Assembly: GCA_025529335.1 (NCBI GenBank)
Contig: JAMYHX010000198.1
Coordinates: 1-64,000, forward strand
Source of the DNA: Rhizopus sp. PT2906
Lineage: Eukaryota; Mucoromycota; Mucoromycetes; Mucorales; Rhizopodaceae
Reading direction: 5' to 3'
Length of the DNA stretch: 64,000 nucleotides
Of this stretch, positions 44,181 through 56,808 are shown in pieces. Position 1 is the first letter of the stretch. The number at the start of each line of letters is the position of its first letter. A model generated the notes under the pieces. It was not told the DNA's origin. It saw only the letters and a list, made by a program, of their open reading frames with translations, and did no database searches. The position numbers were made by a program, and so were the translations under genes.

Positions 44181-47100
44181 CAAAAAACAGAAGCGAGATA
44201 AAGCTAAACATACAAGAGTTACGATTGGCTAATGACTGATTGAATGCTTGAAAGAATAGGGAGGTTAAAACAAAGAAAAGCACATGGTAGATGCATAGTT
44301 CTACTAATAGAAACCTTCTTGAGTTCGTCACGCAGCAAGTTAACATGATGCTCTCCTATTTTCAAATAAAAAGTAATTTTATGATTGGGTATATACGCGC
44401 AAACTATAATTCTTTAATTTTTCCTTATTCTTTATACTGTCTTTCTTTTTGGATCTTTCTTTATCGTCATAGTTTCTCTACATTAATTATTATTATAAAA
44501 TTTGCATACATGTAGTTTCACATCAGTGAAGTAGGAGGAAAATCACTGCATAAATACTGTGCAACATCAAGACACCAACTGTCCGACTGGATGTGTCCTG
44601 AAATTGATCAACAAGGTCACCTAGGATACTTGACTCACCAATTAGATCTTTTTTAAGTATCTATGGCCTCTCCGTTTATTTGCTTAGCTGTGGACTAATG
44701 TTTGTCTAAAGTATATAAATGTATAAGCCATTAGAATAAGCTTACATTCAAAAGCTACAAAGGGTTATTTGGATCCTCACAGTGTTTAATTCAGGCTACT
44801 ATTTTCTTAGACATCTACATGCGGAATTAGGGAATCTAGATACTCTCTCCTATTTTAAGAGATAGCAATCTTCTTCTTCCCCTTTTAGGTTCTAAGCTTA
44901 CTTGAAATAGGAGGTACTATTGCTACGTCAAATTATAATCTTGGAAAATAAAGGTTGCGTCGAAAAGGAGAATAAGGCATAACTATGACTTTTCTCAATA
45001 ACATTTTTTTCCTAAATGTAATTGATCGAGTTCTCGACTTAATTTGATGCCACATTACTAAAGGTCAACAAATAATACTCTTTATCATAACAAAGCCCCT
45101 CCCCCTTGATAATCTGAGCGGGAGGCAAGAGGAGTATTAGAAGATAAAGAAATCATCAAGTCTTATTTATTATTTGTATATTAGACAGTGATCGAATCAT
45201 ATAGGAGATATAAAAGCCATATTATCACACAAGAGAGAGAGGGAGGGGATTGCTTAAGTCTATTTTCTTTTTTATACGTTATTGATTTCTCGCTATACCA
45301 AGAAGAGATTGTCATTTTTGTACTATTGCATGTTACACTCAGGAGTAAATACTCTGTGCGTCTATCTGCTGTGTTTGAAGGACACACGCATTCCTGTTTA
45401 CACTAAGTCCTCCAATACTGGAGAAGGTCTGTGTCACTCTATAACAACAAAGACGCGGCATATGGAATATACTTAAAACAGTAGCTGTACTTAGGGGATG
45501 GAACAAGATGCTCATTTTAGAAGATTCACTCAAGGGCCTTGTGTATCAGTTACAGATGGCAAAATTAGAGCATGTTAAGCCATAGTCCCAGCGCCATCAC
45601 GTACAAGATAAACTACCCATCATCTTCGTGCGGCTCCTGCAGGATCTACTTTGATTCCAAAAAAAAATCAAAGAGTAACTCTAAGGCGCAATGGCTTTTT
45701 AGTTTATTATAAGTTATGTAGAGGCTGACAGTATGATCATATATTTAACGACCGAGTAAATGACATGAGAGTAAGAGGAAAAAGCCACAACTACGCATAG
45801 GGGAACAGGGCGAACGGCTTGAGAAGACGATCCCTTCTTTTTTTTTCAAACAGGGTAAAAGAATCTAAGGAGATAGCCCTACTTGTACAAATGGAAAACT
45901 CTATGACTACCACAAGATGAGATCTTAGTTTGCTATCATAGGTGTGTCCCCTTCGGTTACTTTTCTCTAGTGAAATAGATGATGATATAGTTTGAATTGA
46001 AAGTTACCATGGAATTTTATATGACTTTTTATAGTATAGTATAGTAAATTTCATTTACTGCAAGGCTCCTAGTATTGCGCGGTCTAATCTTCAAATTGAT
46101 CTGCGGTCACTTATGATTCGCATTTCAAGCAAAACTTGATCAGGTTCCTTCATCGCATCTTTGTCAGCATCTCTTTTGGGCGCGCGGTTATATTTAGTAT
46201 ATAAACATGCTTCAAGGCTTAGTGTTTAGTACATGTTAAAGTTTATTTGATGATGAATGATCGTCATCACAAAAAGAATGTGTAATTATTCTATGCATAT
46301 TTGATGCTAGAAGGTTATGGAAAATGTATAGGGAGCAAGAAAAAAAAAGGTTTTATTATTTAGGAAATGATTAAACACTAAAGTCCCTTCCTCCCTTCCT
46401 GACTAAATAGACAAAATAAAGATTTGACATCTTTGATCTTTATGAATATGGCACACAGTGTGTGTGCTGTTTCATATTTTCAAACAAGAAATATATCTAT
46501 TCAGGAACAGCCTATTATCTTCAAGATTACGTCTACTAGCTACTTCTTTATCTACTCTGCAATCAATGCTTCTGTCAAATTATAAGTTAACTTTTATTGT
46601 AAACAAATGCAGGGAAAGCGTATATACAGTTTACTCTTCAGGGAACAACAAAAAAGAGAGATATTCGCTTCTGAAAAGCGTCAATTGAGCTTTATTTTAA
46701 CATTGCATAATATCTTTCTCCTACCATATCTAACTAGCCTGGTACTCTTGTCTGTTGCTGGATTGGAAACCTTAGTATCCATAACAGAGGATGTGAGTTA
46801 TTGAATACATATGTGCTAACTAGAAGAATATGTTTTTCTTTGAAGTTAAGAGCTATTTAAAAACCTCTGAGCCAACTCTCCATAATCTCATTGGGCTGTT
46901 TTTACTGGAGTTGTCACTTGTTCTAGCCTAGTTTCTCGAATTGCTTGAACCTTTGTAGCTATCATTCCACCCTCATTATTGAACTAAGGACAAGGAAATT
47001 TTCTAAAGTGTAAAACAAGATAATATAAAGTCAAAAAGAGAAAGGTCTTTTAGTTGTACTTGATACTTATACTAATTGACACTGATTATGATAAAGTTTT

Positions 47101-48304
47101 TATATACTCCATTTTCAGAAACAATTTAAAACCAATAACAATTACACTTTAGTTGATTGTCTATGTCTTCTTTATTATTAAAAGGGCAATGAGTTTTGTC
47201 TTTTTGAGAGAAAAGAAGATAAATGTGGTCAACACTTAATAACACAGGTAACTGAAAAGGTTCTTAGAGACTTCATATAAATAATCTGATTTTGACTTCT
47301 TTTTTTTTTTTCCTTTAGACCTATCATATACTTCAATCTTGTAAGAAACTGACATGTAGTATTATAGATCACAATCGAAACTAACTCGGTGCTAGCTGAG
47401 GATAGTTTGGTTCTTATCAATCTTTGGTCCCAAACATTCATTCAACCCCTTCCATTCCTTTGGCTCCTCTCTTCCTTGCTCTCCCTCTCTTGTTTCTCGC
47501 TCTCTCTCTTTTTTTTTTTCGCTTGTCCGGGCTGGTTATCGTCAGCCCAAACCATAATACACTTCGGGTAAGATATGAGTAATCTCTTTTAAATGTCTAT
47601 TCTTTTTCTCTTATAAAACCTCTTCTTTATAAGTATTTAATATCAACGTAGTAACTGATTTACTAATCATTCTTTTGCTACTGATGGGCTCTCTTTTATA
47701 ATTATTTGCTGTCTGAAGTTAACATCTTTCTATCAGTGTGCAAATAAAGTGTAGGCCATCCATTTTCCTGCCGCATGATTCCGCATAGTGTATTGATAAA
47801 GCCTCTGTATGGTATAATAGAGTGCAGCCCCGTGAAGAGTTGAGAGACATGGTATATCCAAATTACATTTTGTTCTAAATTGAAATGTTGTACTAAATTT
47901 TGTGTACGCTCTACAAAAGCATCAACAATGGGGGAAATTAACTTTACTTCACGTTTTGGGATAAACAGATTGTTTCCTAATAGGTAGTAGCTTGTGGTTG
48001 GGGTATCCTATCTGTAAGTCAATTTTGAAAAAGTACACAGTCTTTGATATCAAAGAGTAGAATAGCTTAGTGAGATTATTATTTTATGAAATCGTATGAA
48101 TATAAACCAAACTATACTTGGACGTAAAGTTGTGTTTGCTAATGAGTCATGGGAGGTCGTATAAGTCAAATGGTTCCTGAACACGAAAAATAAAATGGTT
48201 CTCTTATCGTGAGAAATTTATCGGAAGATATTACTAATGAATCAGATAGGAAAAAAAAAATGACAAATGGTTTTATTGAAAGTGTTGAACGGTATAAAAT
48301 GATA
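44181..48304. other. 4.1 kb without recognisable genes
   Basis: Only short, biased open frames on both strands. Scattered TATA-like motifs (for example near 44711 and 46197), a CT-rich run near 47480-47520 and T-rich tracts are visible, but no protein family, tRNA or transposon end was recognised. Non-coding RNA genes cannot be excluded by eye. Confidence 0.4.
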
Positions 48305-48486
48305 TTAAAGAAATAAATTAACAGATATTTTTTGAAAGTGTAGAAATATATAAATAAATAGCATAGAGATTAGTTTATAATACCCTATGTATGTGTTGAA
48401 CATATACAAAGCCTTCTTTTGTTGAAAAGAAAGCCAAATAAACAAGGAATCAAAATTTACAAAAAAGATACAGATGCAAAAAAGGA

Positions 48487-49557
48487 TTATTCCTGTTGAG
48501 GAAGAAGAATAGAACGTAAGATAGCACATCGACGTTCGAGCATACCCAAGAATCCATGCATCTGTTGTGTATTCATACGACTGAGCAATGTCTTGAAGCG
48601 AGTGTCATCAATTTCGGCCCATTCTTTAGACTGCATGATACTTTGTGGTGGTGATTGTGGTACAGCATGTGTAGTTGCAGGAAATAAGGCCGGTGTTTCC
48701 GACATAGGCATCTTGTTGGGCCTTTGACCTTCCATTTCTTCTGAGCAGCGACGTTTTCCACCAACAGCAGTCAATTCATTTTGAATACATGTCTCGCATA
48801 CCAATTCATCATTGGATCCTTTCTGAAGAGAAGTCTTCACTTGGTTACACTTGAAGCATTTCTCTTGAGTTGTGTTTTGATTAAGAAGAGGACGGAGTAA
48901 ATGAGCAGCAGCTTCAACGGCATAAGAGACATCATTAGAAGGAGCCGGTTGTTCTTTGTTTGTGGGACTTTGCTGTTTCTGACGCACATGAAGGGGACGG
49001 TGTGTACCATACTGTTTGTAATAGAGACCACAAGCATTACAGAGAGAATGAGCTCTGTCCGGTGTTCTACGCCAGAGAGGAGTCTTGGTAACATGGCAGT
49101 TGAAACACTCCAATTGACGTGGAGGACGGTATGATTTTCCTTTAGACTTGGGAGTGGAAGAAGAGGAAGTGCTTGCGGTAGGAGTTTGCGTAGCAGGAGC
49201 TGGTGTACTAGTAGAAGCCGTAGGAGAAACAGTACATGGCTCATTTGTTGATTTATCTTCTTCAAACTTGACAAATTGATCAAAATTTTCGGTTGAATTA
49301 GGTTGTTGATACATGGCAGCAAGTGATTGTAAAACAGAAAGGGGCAAGTTCTGAAGTACAGCAGGATCAATAGAAAAGGCACGATCACTTCCTTCAGGAC
49401 TATCCAGAGAATCCGTGGATGAGGCAGGCGAAGGGAAACTGGTTTCGACAACCGGCGAAAGAGAAGGATCTTGCAAAAAGTTTGAGAGAAGATGATCCTT
49501 TCCAAACATATCCGAAGAGGACATGAGCAAGTAGTCGTCAGATTCAGCCATTTGCAT
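48487..49557 (-). CDS. GATA-type zinc-finger transcription factor
   Basis: Single exon, 356 residues from MQMAESDD; a second ATG two codons later is equally possible. The acidic Ser/Pro-rich N-terminus resembles an activation region. The GATA finger at about residues 151-175 is canonical: CFNCHVTKTPLWRR, then LCNACGLYYKQYGTHRP. A second Cys4 site about 60 residues later (CFKCNQVKTSLQ then CETC) has the outline of a GATA finger but lacks the conserved Trp-Arg-Arg and CNAC parts. The C-terminus is a helical segment (LLSRMNTQQMHGFLGMLERR). Nuclear, sequence-specific DNA binding; targets are unknown, with nitrogen, light or iron control possible from family precedent. Confidence 0.92.
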   Translation of the reverse strand: MQMAESDDYLLMSSSDMFGKDHLLSNFLQDPSLSPVVETSFPSPASSTDSLDSPEGSDRAFSIDPAVLQNLPLSVLQSLAAMYQQPNSTENFDQFVKFEEDKSTNEPCTVSPTASTSTPAPATQTPTASTSSSSTPKSKGKSYRPPRQLECFNCHVTKTPLWRRTPDRAHSLCNACGLYYKQYGTHRPLHVRQKQQSPTNKEQPAPSNDVSYAVEAAAHLLRPLLNQNTTQEKCFKCNQVKTSLQKGSNDELVCETCIQNELTAVGGKRRCSEEMEGQRPNKMPMSETPALFPATTHAVPQSPPQSIMQSKEWAEIDDTRFKTLLSRMNTQQMHGFLGMLERRCAILRSILLPQQE

Positions 49558-51413
49558 CAAACGCGGAGACAGAGAGAGAGAGAGAAAGAGGAAGAGTAGT
49601 AGAGAGTTTAAAGAAGATAAAAGCGTTAGACTATTGAAAGGTAAATAAACCTAACAATTGAATTTATCAATGATTGTAAAGAAGAAAGAGACAGAAAAAA
49701 AGAGAAAGGCTATAAAAATAAGGTTCACTACTTATATTTTTTTGTTTGGGTTGAGTTTTGTGCAAGAGTGAGTAATACCACAAATTTAAATACCGCTGAT
49801 ACACACCTGAAAATGAAAAAAAAAAAAACAAGGGTAACAAAAAGCCCAAATAAATACAATTCGAGGCACAATTTTTTTATAATACAACTATGTTGTGTAT
49901 ATTTATATAAAAAATATTTATATATCATGGCTTCTATCACTATGACTACGGCCGCCATGACAGATACTTGTACAGTCTAAAATATATATATTATTTATAT
50001 ATAAAAACCGACAAACCCTTCCTATCATGTGAATCCATAAACTTTTATCTCAAGCGAACGTAGAGTACACACATATTTACTCATATTCGCTCAGCTAATT
50101 CTGTCTCCTCTTCCTTATTATTCTAAACCATATGGTTGTTTGTGCAACTATTTCCTTTTTCTTCCATCGATAAAGTGACTCACACAATCTTTGAAGCAGA
50201 AGAGAGTGGGGAACGCCAAGTGAACTAGTTCGAAAATGATTGGTTCTGGGATTAAATTAATCTATTCATAAGATAACTAGCCAATCGTAATCGAAATGAT
50301 TATCTACCAAATATGGATATAGTATATCATCTATATGTTACACAGTCTAAACCTAGTGTTGATCCAAGCTTTGATAAAGAAAGTATTAACCATTGTCATG
50401 GTGATAAGATCTTTTCCATTTTGAATGATTTTCCTTGTTTATACAGTAAAGTTTTTTTATTTGAAAAGAGGACGTTAGAGAAAAAAAAAATTGCAAAAAT
50501 AAGGTTCAGTGTTACTAACACAACGAGTTACAATAGGGAATTGTGATAATTGGTTAAATCTTATCAACTCACGTTACTCTTGAGACTTGCATTCTCAAAA
50601 CAAGGAAAAAAAAAAAAAGCAAAGCATAGAGTCTTAAGGCACCACACTTTTTACAACTCTTGTCCTTCTTTTCATTTTTTTATATACTTTGTCTGTTTTG
50701 TTCTTGTTTGGTACTTTAGTAACCAAAAGGAACAAAAATTCTCGTTTTGCGGAGAAAAACTTTGGTTTCATACAGCATTGTACTAACTAAATGAGCCAAC
50801 TTTTTCCAAAAAGGTTCTTTTACCGCTGGAAAAAAGAAACTCAAGGTTGTTTATATGATGGTCGAATGGCTGAAAGCATACATTTTATTGTTTGCTTCAA
50901 TAAAGTCTCGACTCATGTCCGAGAATACAAAAGAAGGTATATGATGAGTACGAAGCGTTGACCCAATCTGAGAAGAGAATTAAGATAATTATCCTAAAAT
51001 AAAGGAAATGTAGAGGAAAGGATAAGAAAATAAGAAAGATAAAAGAAGAGAAGAGAAGCAGAAGGAAAAAAGAGAGGAAGAAAGAAAAGGGCCGTGTATT
51101 TATATACTTGACAGTGTGAGAGAAAATTTGTAGATGAGATTTTTGATGATCACAACATATGGGGTAACCGCCAATAAGATCTCATAAACATTACACTTTT
51201 CATGCTACATCTTGGGTCAATGCGCGTTTGCACCCCTTCCTCTTTTTTTGTGTCTTGGTGTCTTTAGCATGCATCATATTAGCTTCATTTGTTACATGTA
51301 CATTGAATAAAGAATAGAAGTGGTTTATTTCTGTTCTATACTTCATCTTTTGCTATGTCTATCTCTGTTTGTCTATTATCATACATGTGTAATTCTAATA
51401 TTGGATGTTTGTA
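49558..51413. other. intergenic region, no gene seen
   Basis: About 1.85 kb, A/T-rich, with a TA-rich stretch near 49880-50010. It probably holds the long upstream region of the GATA factor and the 3' flank of the F-box gene. A GA-rich tract lies near 51000-51090. Confidence 0.4.
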
Positions 51414-52229
51414 TCATGTATCAAATGAAAGATCGCAGTGTATTAATGACGGGCAATGCTTATACATCCATTCCTCGTTTTGTTTTGTTGCGATCCTAAC
51501 TTGTCCTCTACACACAAATATCTTTAATCTTGGCAATTGAGCAAGTACCTCCAGAGCGGCAAAGGTCACGGTGTTAGCTTGTACAATGTGCCTTGGTAAC
51601 GTCATGATAAGGGACTCAATCAGCTGACAGTGTTCAACAATAGCAAAAACCGAGCTATCGGACAAGAATCCTGATCGGCAGTAGTTGAAGCGTTTTAGCA
51701 TAGGCGTTGACATCACCATTTGACGAACCATCTGATCAGACATATAACAATCATAGATATCGATCTGTTCAAGCTTCGATCGTTGTCTATATCGGGCCAA
51801 AATAACAGAAATACTTTTAATAGTCTCTTTGGAGCATTTGGAGAGACCAAGTTCTGCAACATCCCGCACGATCTGATTCAGAAAAGTAGGTGATAATGAT
51901 TCCACATTCTCTATCCATAGTGTTCTTAATAGCAAGGTGGTATTACAGCAAACGTCAATATGCTCTGCTTGATCAAAGGATAAGCTGAGGCCTGACATAT
52001 ATGAAGAATAAGGATAAAGGTTATTACTGCCATTATTTATTGTTGCCATTAATGCATTTAATGCGAATGCTGTTGTACACTTTGGCACATACCACATGAC
52101 GCAGATACAGGTCTTCAGCATGAACTTTGAAACTAAGCAGACTTGTAAGCGTGAAGGTTGATCAAGATAACTAAAGATCTGAATGAGAATATCAACTGGC
52201 AGCTGTTCCAGCTGCAACACTCTTTCCAT
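51414..52229 (-). CDS. F-box protein with leucine-rich-repeat-like region
   Basis: Single exon, 271 residues. The F-box at about residues 6-45 reads QLPVDILIQIFSYLDQPSRLQVCLVSKFM, the Skp1-binding pattern. The rest has spaced Leu/Ile/Cys motifs (LGLSKCSKETIKSI, LEQIDIYDCYMSD, MLKRFNYCRSGFLSD) compatible with degenerate leucine-rich repeats. It is presumably the substrate receptor of an SCF ubiquitin ligase; the substrate is unknown. No introns are needed. Confidence 0.85.
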   Translation of the reverse strand: MERVLQLEQLPVDILIQIFSYLDQPSRLQVCLVSKFMLKTCICVMWYVPKCTTAFALNALMATINNGSNNLYPYSSYMSGLSLSFDQAEHIDVCCNTTLLLRTLWIENVESLSPTFLNQIVRDVAELGLSKCSKETIKSISVILARYRQRSKLEQIDIYDCYMSDQMVRQMVMSTPMLKRFNYCRSGFLSDSSVFAIVEHCQLIESLIMTLPRHIVQANTVTFAALEVLAQLPRLKIFVCRGQVRIATKQNEEWMYKHCPSLIHCDLSFDT

Positions 52230-52456
52230 AAATTGTACAGGAAAACAAGAGAAGAGAGAAAGGGGGAAGGAATGAAGAAAGGGAAAGAAAAGAAAAATTC
52301 AATTATAGCAAGATTATATAAGCAAGTCTTTTAAAGTGAAAACAATCAAAGGCGTACAAGATAATAACTAAAAGATCTCAGCGCTCATGTGTTTAAAGCG
52401 TGCTAGCCAATAACTTGTCCATTCTATCTTCCAATGCATATCATTTAGAGTTCAAT
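52230..52456. promoter_or_regulatory. upstream region of the F-box gene
   Basis: A/G-rich leader sequence directly upstream of the start codon, ending at the MITE. Confidence 0.35.
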
Positions 52457-52560
52457 TACAGTATTTCCAGAAAGTTATGTCGCAAAAATTGAATTTTTAC
52501 AATACAAAATATACAGGACTGCGACATCTTGGTGCGACATTAATTTTTAAAAACACTGTA
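52457..52560. mobile_element. mariner/Tc1-type MITE, 104 bp
   Basis: Begins TACAGTATTTCC and ends AAAACACTGTA. The terminal inverted repeats pair for about 28 positions with roughly six mismatches (both arms share ATGTCGCA inside), and TA dinucleotides sit at both ends as expected of a Tc1/mariner target duplication. There is no coding capacity, so it is a non-autonomous miniature element. Confidence 0.7.
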
Positions 52561-54753
52561 CATGACAGAATTTTGATACTAGATCAACAAACGTGTGTGT
52601 ATGACAAAAAGAGAAACGAATTTATTATTCCATTCCATCTTGGAAGTCATTCGTAAAATAAGCCATTCTGGTTTCCATATCCTTTTGACTTTTGTTTATT
52701 TCGATTTCTTTTAATATTCACCTAGTATTCACAACCCAATAATCTGTAAAGGTTGTATTAATGACCCCATTTAACAATAGAATCATTAAATAAGATGTGA
52801 TACAAGCAAGTGGTCTAATACTTTTTTACCATTATTAATCTGTCAAGCTTTAAAATGGAAATTAGATCGTTTTAGGCTATTTCCGGCTAGTTGCCTTTTA
52901 TTCTTTAGCTCTCTCTCTCTTTTTTTTTTTTTTTTTAATGAATCAAGGCATTTCCCCCCATTAGAATTAAGTCATATAATTATTTCATTTTAGCTGCAAC
53001 ATGTATTGAACTGTTAGCTTTTTCTTAAATCAAGACGTCATTTTTGTTGCCATTTTGTTTGGGCTTTTCCAAAAAAGATATATCAACCGCATTGTACAAC
53101 AACTGATATTAACTAGAAGAATTTTACCGCTTATTGATCAGAGATGGTCTATGCTTTTTTACATTGTATGTCTTTATTTTACATATAAAAAAGAAGAAAA
53201 GAGGGCCACATGGTTACCACGAAAAGGGTTTCATGCAAACCTTCGTCTTTTTAGCTTGAATAGAAGTAATGCATATGCTGTGTAAATGAAATAAAGGAAA
53301 GAAGGAAATAGAAGAAGATGGCCTAGTCTTATTCGTCTTATCCAAGTAGTACGAGTAACGTTCAAAAATGATTTATACATGGTTGCTATAAAATATAGAG
53401 TATAATGATTCTGCTTACAGGTATTGATATACGTTTGTACGTGATATATAGAATTTTATATTTATGTTCTTGTTTGACAGAAATACTTTTATGCTTGAGT
53501 CGGACATAAACATTCCTTTTAGAATACGTTACATGCTGGTAACTTTAGTCCCCTGCCCTTTAAGCATATATTATCTTATCAATGTTGCATTGTGTTATAT
53601 TTGCTCCTAGTTAAATCGCAGTCATAGGAACACCTGTTCTTTAGCTTATTACATATACATTTGAAATTAGTATCTTTTTGAAAAGAAAAAAAGTGTGTAC
53701 CTGAGCATTGTTTGATAGTTTTTTTCTCCTCGACTACGCGAAACGAAACTGATGTAAGGAATATGACTATCAATGAGCAAATGTTCTTCAGACCAAATAT
53801 TAGTAGTACATTATAGCACAAAGAAAGCATGGCAGGTGCAGATGCGCAAATGTTTGTAATACATATTGAATTGTTAGAGTTACAATGGATAAGACGGTCC
53901 TCTTATTATATAAAAAAGTAGACAAGTAAAAGGGAAGGAAGCCATAAACTTCTATAAGAATGAGGGGGGCAAAAGGGATAACACAATATCTGACGAGCGA
54001 TGAAGGCTGGTCAGTACAATGCAGTTTTATAGTAAACAACTCTTTGTTTTATTTCTTGAATCAAATATTTTTGCTCACCATCAGGGTTATTGTACCTGCT
54101 CAGTCATGTTATTTCCCTTTCCTACACAAGCGTGCGTATGAAATATAAATGAGCCTGTCTATTGTTTATTTACAAAGAATTAGCATTATAATATTATTAT
54201 AAACTATGGGCCTCCTTATTTTTGTCGGTCATTACAAGATGTTACAGAAATGGCGTCTCTTTTTCACTTGCCGATGTTTCTTTATAATGTGTTACTCTTA
54301 AATATATATATATATATATATACGAAAGGCTTATCTATCAAATGAGTTATTTTGCATTGTAGAAAAAAAAAAAAAAAAAAGAGGAGAAGGGAGAGGAGAA
54401 TGAAGAGAAAACACTTTAAAGTAAGCATCGATATGGTGTAGTGAAAGGAGTTAAAAATAAGGAAAGAAGCAAAAACATTTACAACCGAGTTCTATAATGT
54501 TCGAGAGCGCCGGGTTAAGAGAGGAAATCAACGTTATATCTTTTGCCCTTTTGGTACCATTGGCAATTGATCTATATATCAGCGCCCAGAGCGATTTTTT
54601 AAGACATAGTGTATAAAAAAGGAATATGGCGTGGGATGTCACTCTGAAGTCGGTTTGAATATATATCATGTTTTAGTGCTTTCTTTTCTTTTTTATTTTT
54701 ATTTTTTATTTACATCCTTCTCTCTCTCTCTCTGGTTTTTAAATATAAACTTT
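52561..54753. other. intergenic region, no gene seen
   Basis: About 2.2 kb with random short open frames, a poly-T run near 52920, a TA microsatellite at about 54303-54322 and a poly-A run near 54365. The last 50 bases are a CT-rich tract before the bZIP start codon. Confidence 0.4.
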
Positions 54754-55221
54754 ATGTCTGCGGAAAACTGGAAACCTATGGCCATCTCCACTTTAACTTC
54801 TAATAATACACCTTTAACATGCTTTGACGACGCGTCTAGCCTATCACCAAGTTCCTTATCACAATCTGGTAGCGGATCAGACTACTTTTCGGAAACAACC
54901 AACAAATCTTTACCTCCTTTATTGTTCGATTCGATACCAGATGTTACTCTTCATGAAAGAAGATTACGAAACAAGACAGCATCAGCTAAATACAGAGCCA
55001 AAAAGAATAGACAATACAATGAGATGAGAGTGACAGTGCACAGGCTGATCAAAGAAAACGAACTACTTTTACATCAGATCAACATTTTACATAAAGAGAA
55101 TAGGCAACTAAAGGTCACACTCGATAAATTTCGAGGACGAATGATTGCTCAAAAGATGCTAAAGCAGTATCTTCGTCATGAAAATGACGATGGATCCAAG
55201 TTGGCGGAATTCAATGTTTAA
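54754..55221 (+). CDS. bZIP transcription factor
   Basis: Single exon, 155 residues from MSAENWKP; an upstream in-frame stretch lacks a better start. The basic region ERRLRNKTASAKYRAKKNR has the diagnostic N-x7-R (Asn73, Arg81). The leucine zipper follows with Leu98, 105, 112 and 119 at heptad spacing. Basic-region residues resemble the fungal Cys-3/Met4/Met28 group of sulfur regulators, but this cannot be decided by eye. The N-terminus is Ser/Thr-rich and acidic. Acts as a dimer in the nucleus. Confidence 0.9.
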   Translation: MSAENWKPMAISTLTSNNTPLTCFDDASSLSPSSLSQSGSGSDYFSETTNKSLPPLLFDSIPDVTLHERRLRNKTASAKYRAKKNRQYNEMRVTVHRLIKENELLLHQINILHKENRQLKVTLDKFRGRMIAQKMLKQYLRHENDDGSKLAEFNV

Positions 55222-55708
55222 TTTTGAAAATGCGTGTATATGTGTGTGTGTGTGTGAGATTGTACTTAATAAACTATTTATCTTTGATTGTTATTGACGT
55301 GACTGTTTAAGGAGGTTTTAAAGAATAATAAAGTCTGATCTGCTGCTGTATAAATAACGCAAACCGGATGATTGAAATAACGACCGTATCCTTATAATAT
55401 TTGACGTTTTGCGTAGCATTTATTTAATATCTGTGAAATGTAAAATCGTATGCTCTAATTTACATTCACCAGTTTGCGGCATTTTTATTGATGAGCACCC
55501 CCCTTTGCCCCTCCTCCTTTCCCCAGGCTCTAGTTTGAATCTCAGCTAAAGGAGACGATAATATTGAAACAAATAATTATGCAATCTTAATAGTTGTCTA
55601 GACTCCTACTTCTTTCTTTCTGAATGAGTAACCGAACATGTGTCTATAAATGCTATAATCATAGATGCTTTCTTTATTAATTATATGTCAATCAAATGAA
55701 TATTTCTT
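55222..55708. other. shared 3' region with TG microsatellite
   Basis: Convergent 3' flanks of the bZIP and NIFK-like genes. A TG run lies at about 55238-55256. No gene seen. Confidence 0.45.
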
Positions 55709-56808
55709 TTAAACTTCAGTGGTCTAAAAGAGATGTTAGCGACACATTAAACATATGTCCATGGTTTCAACTTACGTAACCAGGGAAATCATAGTCTATT
55801 CCTGCTGTCTTTAAGGTTTTACGTAAACGCTTTTCATTCTTTCTAAGTTTATTATGCTGTGCCTGAAGTTCTTCACCGCTTCTCTTTTTATTCTGTCGAT
55901 TACGGTTCTTACCACGAAAGTTGCTAATCTTGAATCTTTTGTTGGCGCCCTTGAATAGCTTTTCGTGGATGTTTTCAGGTGGAATCACTTTACATTGTAA
56001 AAGATGTCCAAACAAGAGATAGTTGTTCATGGTCTCTGCTACAATCTCAGCCACTTCTGGTTCTTGAAATTCGATAAAACCATAATGTCTTGAAGCACCT
56101 GTCTTTTTATTACGTGAAAGACGAAGTCTAGTCACTTTGCCAAATTGCTGGAAGTATTTCTGCATTTGATGTTCATAGAAACCATGAGGAATACGGCCTA
56201 AATAGACAACACCTCGTTTTGATGTATCCACCTTCTAAAGACATGCTATGAGTAAAGCATTTCAAAAAACTTTTCAAGCCTCTTTTTTTTACCTTCTTTG
56301 TCTTGTCCTTCTTCTCTTCAAATGTCTTTTTTGTTTCTTTCATGCTATCTTCCATTTGCTTTTCATCCAATGCAACTACGTCTTCATTTTTACCAATCAA
56401 ATCTTCATCATCAGAAGAATCTTCTCCTTCGTCACTGCTAGCCAAGTCACCCAAAATCTTCTTTCTCAAGGCTTCCTCCTGTTCTTCAGTCATCTCTTCC
56501 TCTGATTCTTCTTCTTCTTCTGAATCATTTTCTGAATCATTTTCTGAATCATTTTCTGTACCATTTTCTTGTTCAGCTTCTTCTTGCTTGGGCTTTTGTT
56601 CAATTTCTTGTTCTTCCTCAGATTCTTCGTCAGAGCTTTCTAATTGTTTAGCATTCACTTTCTTTGCTTGCTTTTTGGCTACAGGCTTTTGTGCAGGTGT
56701 CTTGGTTGCCTGTTTTTTATTTACAGCAGCAGCAGGTTTCTTTGCTTCTGACTTAACAGGCTTCTGTTCTGTTTTCTTTGTAGCAGCTGTTTTTCTAGTC
56801 GTAGGCAT
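55709..56808 (-). CDS. nucleolar RRM protein of NIFK/Nop15 type
   Basis: Ribosome-biogenesis factor of the 60S subunit, related to human NIFK and yeast Nop15. Exons 56293..56808, 55776..56234 and 55709..55723 join in phase to 329 residues. The first 170 residues are a Lys-rich then highly acidic low-complexity arm (EDGE-type blocks with NDSENDSENDSEEEEE). The RRM follows: GVVYLGRIPHGFYEHQM (RNP2) and ASRHYGFIEF (RNP1). The C-terminus is basic (RGKNRNRQNKKRSGEE) and ends IDYDFPGY. The third exon is inferred from a GTAAGT donor at the end of the long exon; reading through it gives an alternative end, FPGYVS. Confidence 0.9.

Noticed and set aside
44181..48304. Short open frames in the 4.1 kb gap as genes
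   Set aside because: All are under 80 codons, biased to Phe/Leu/Tyr/Ser as expected of AT-rich random sequence, and show no splice partners.
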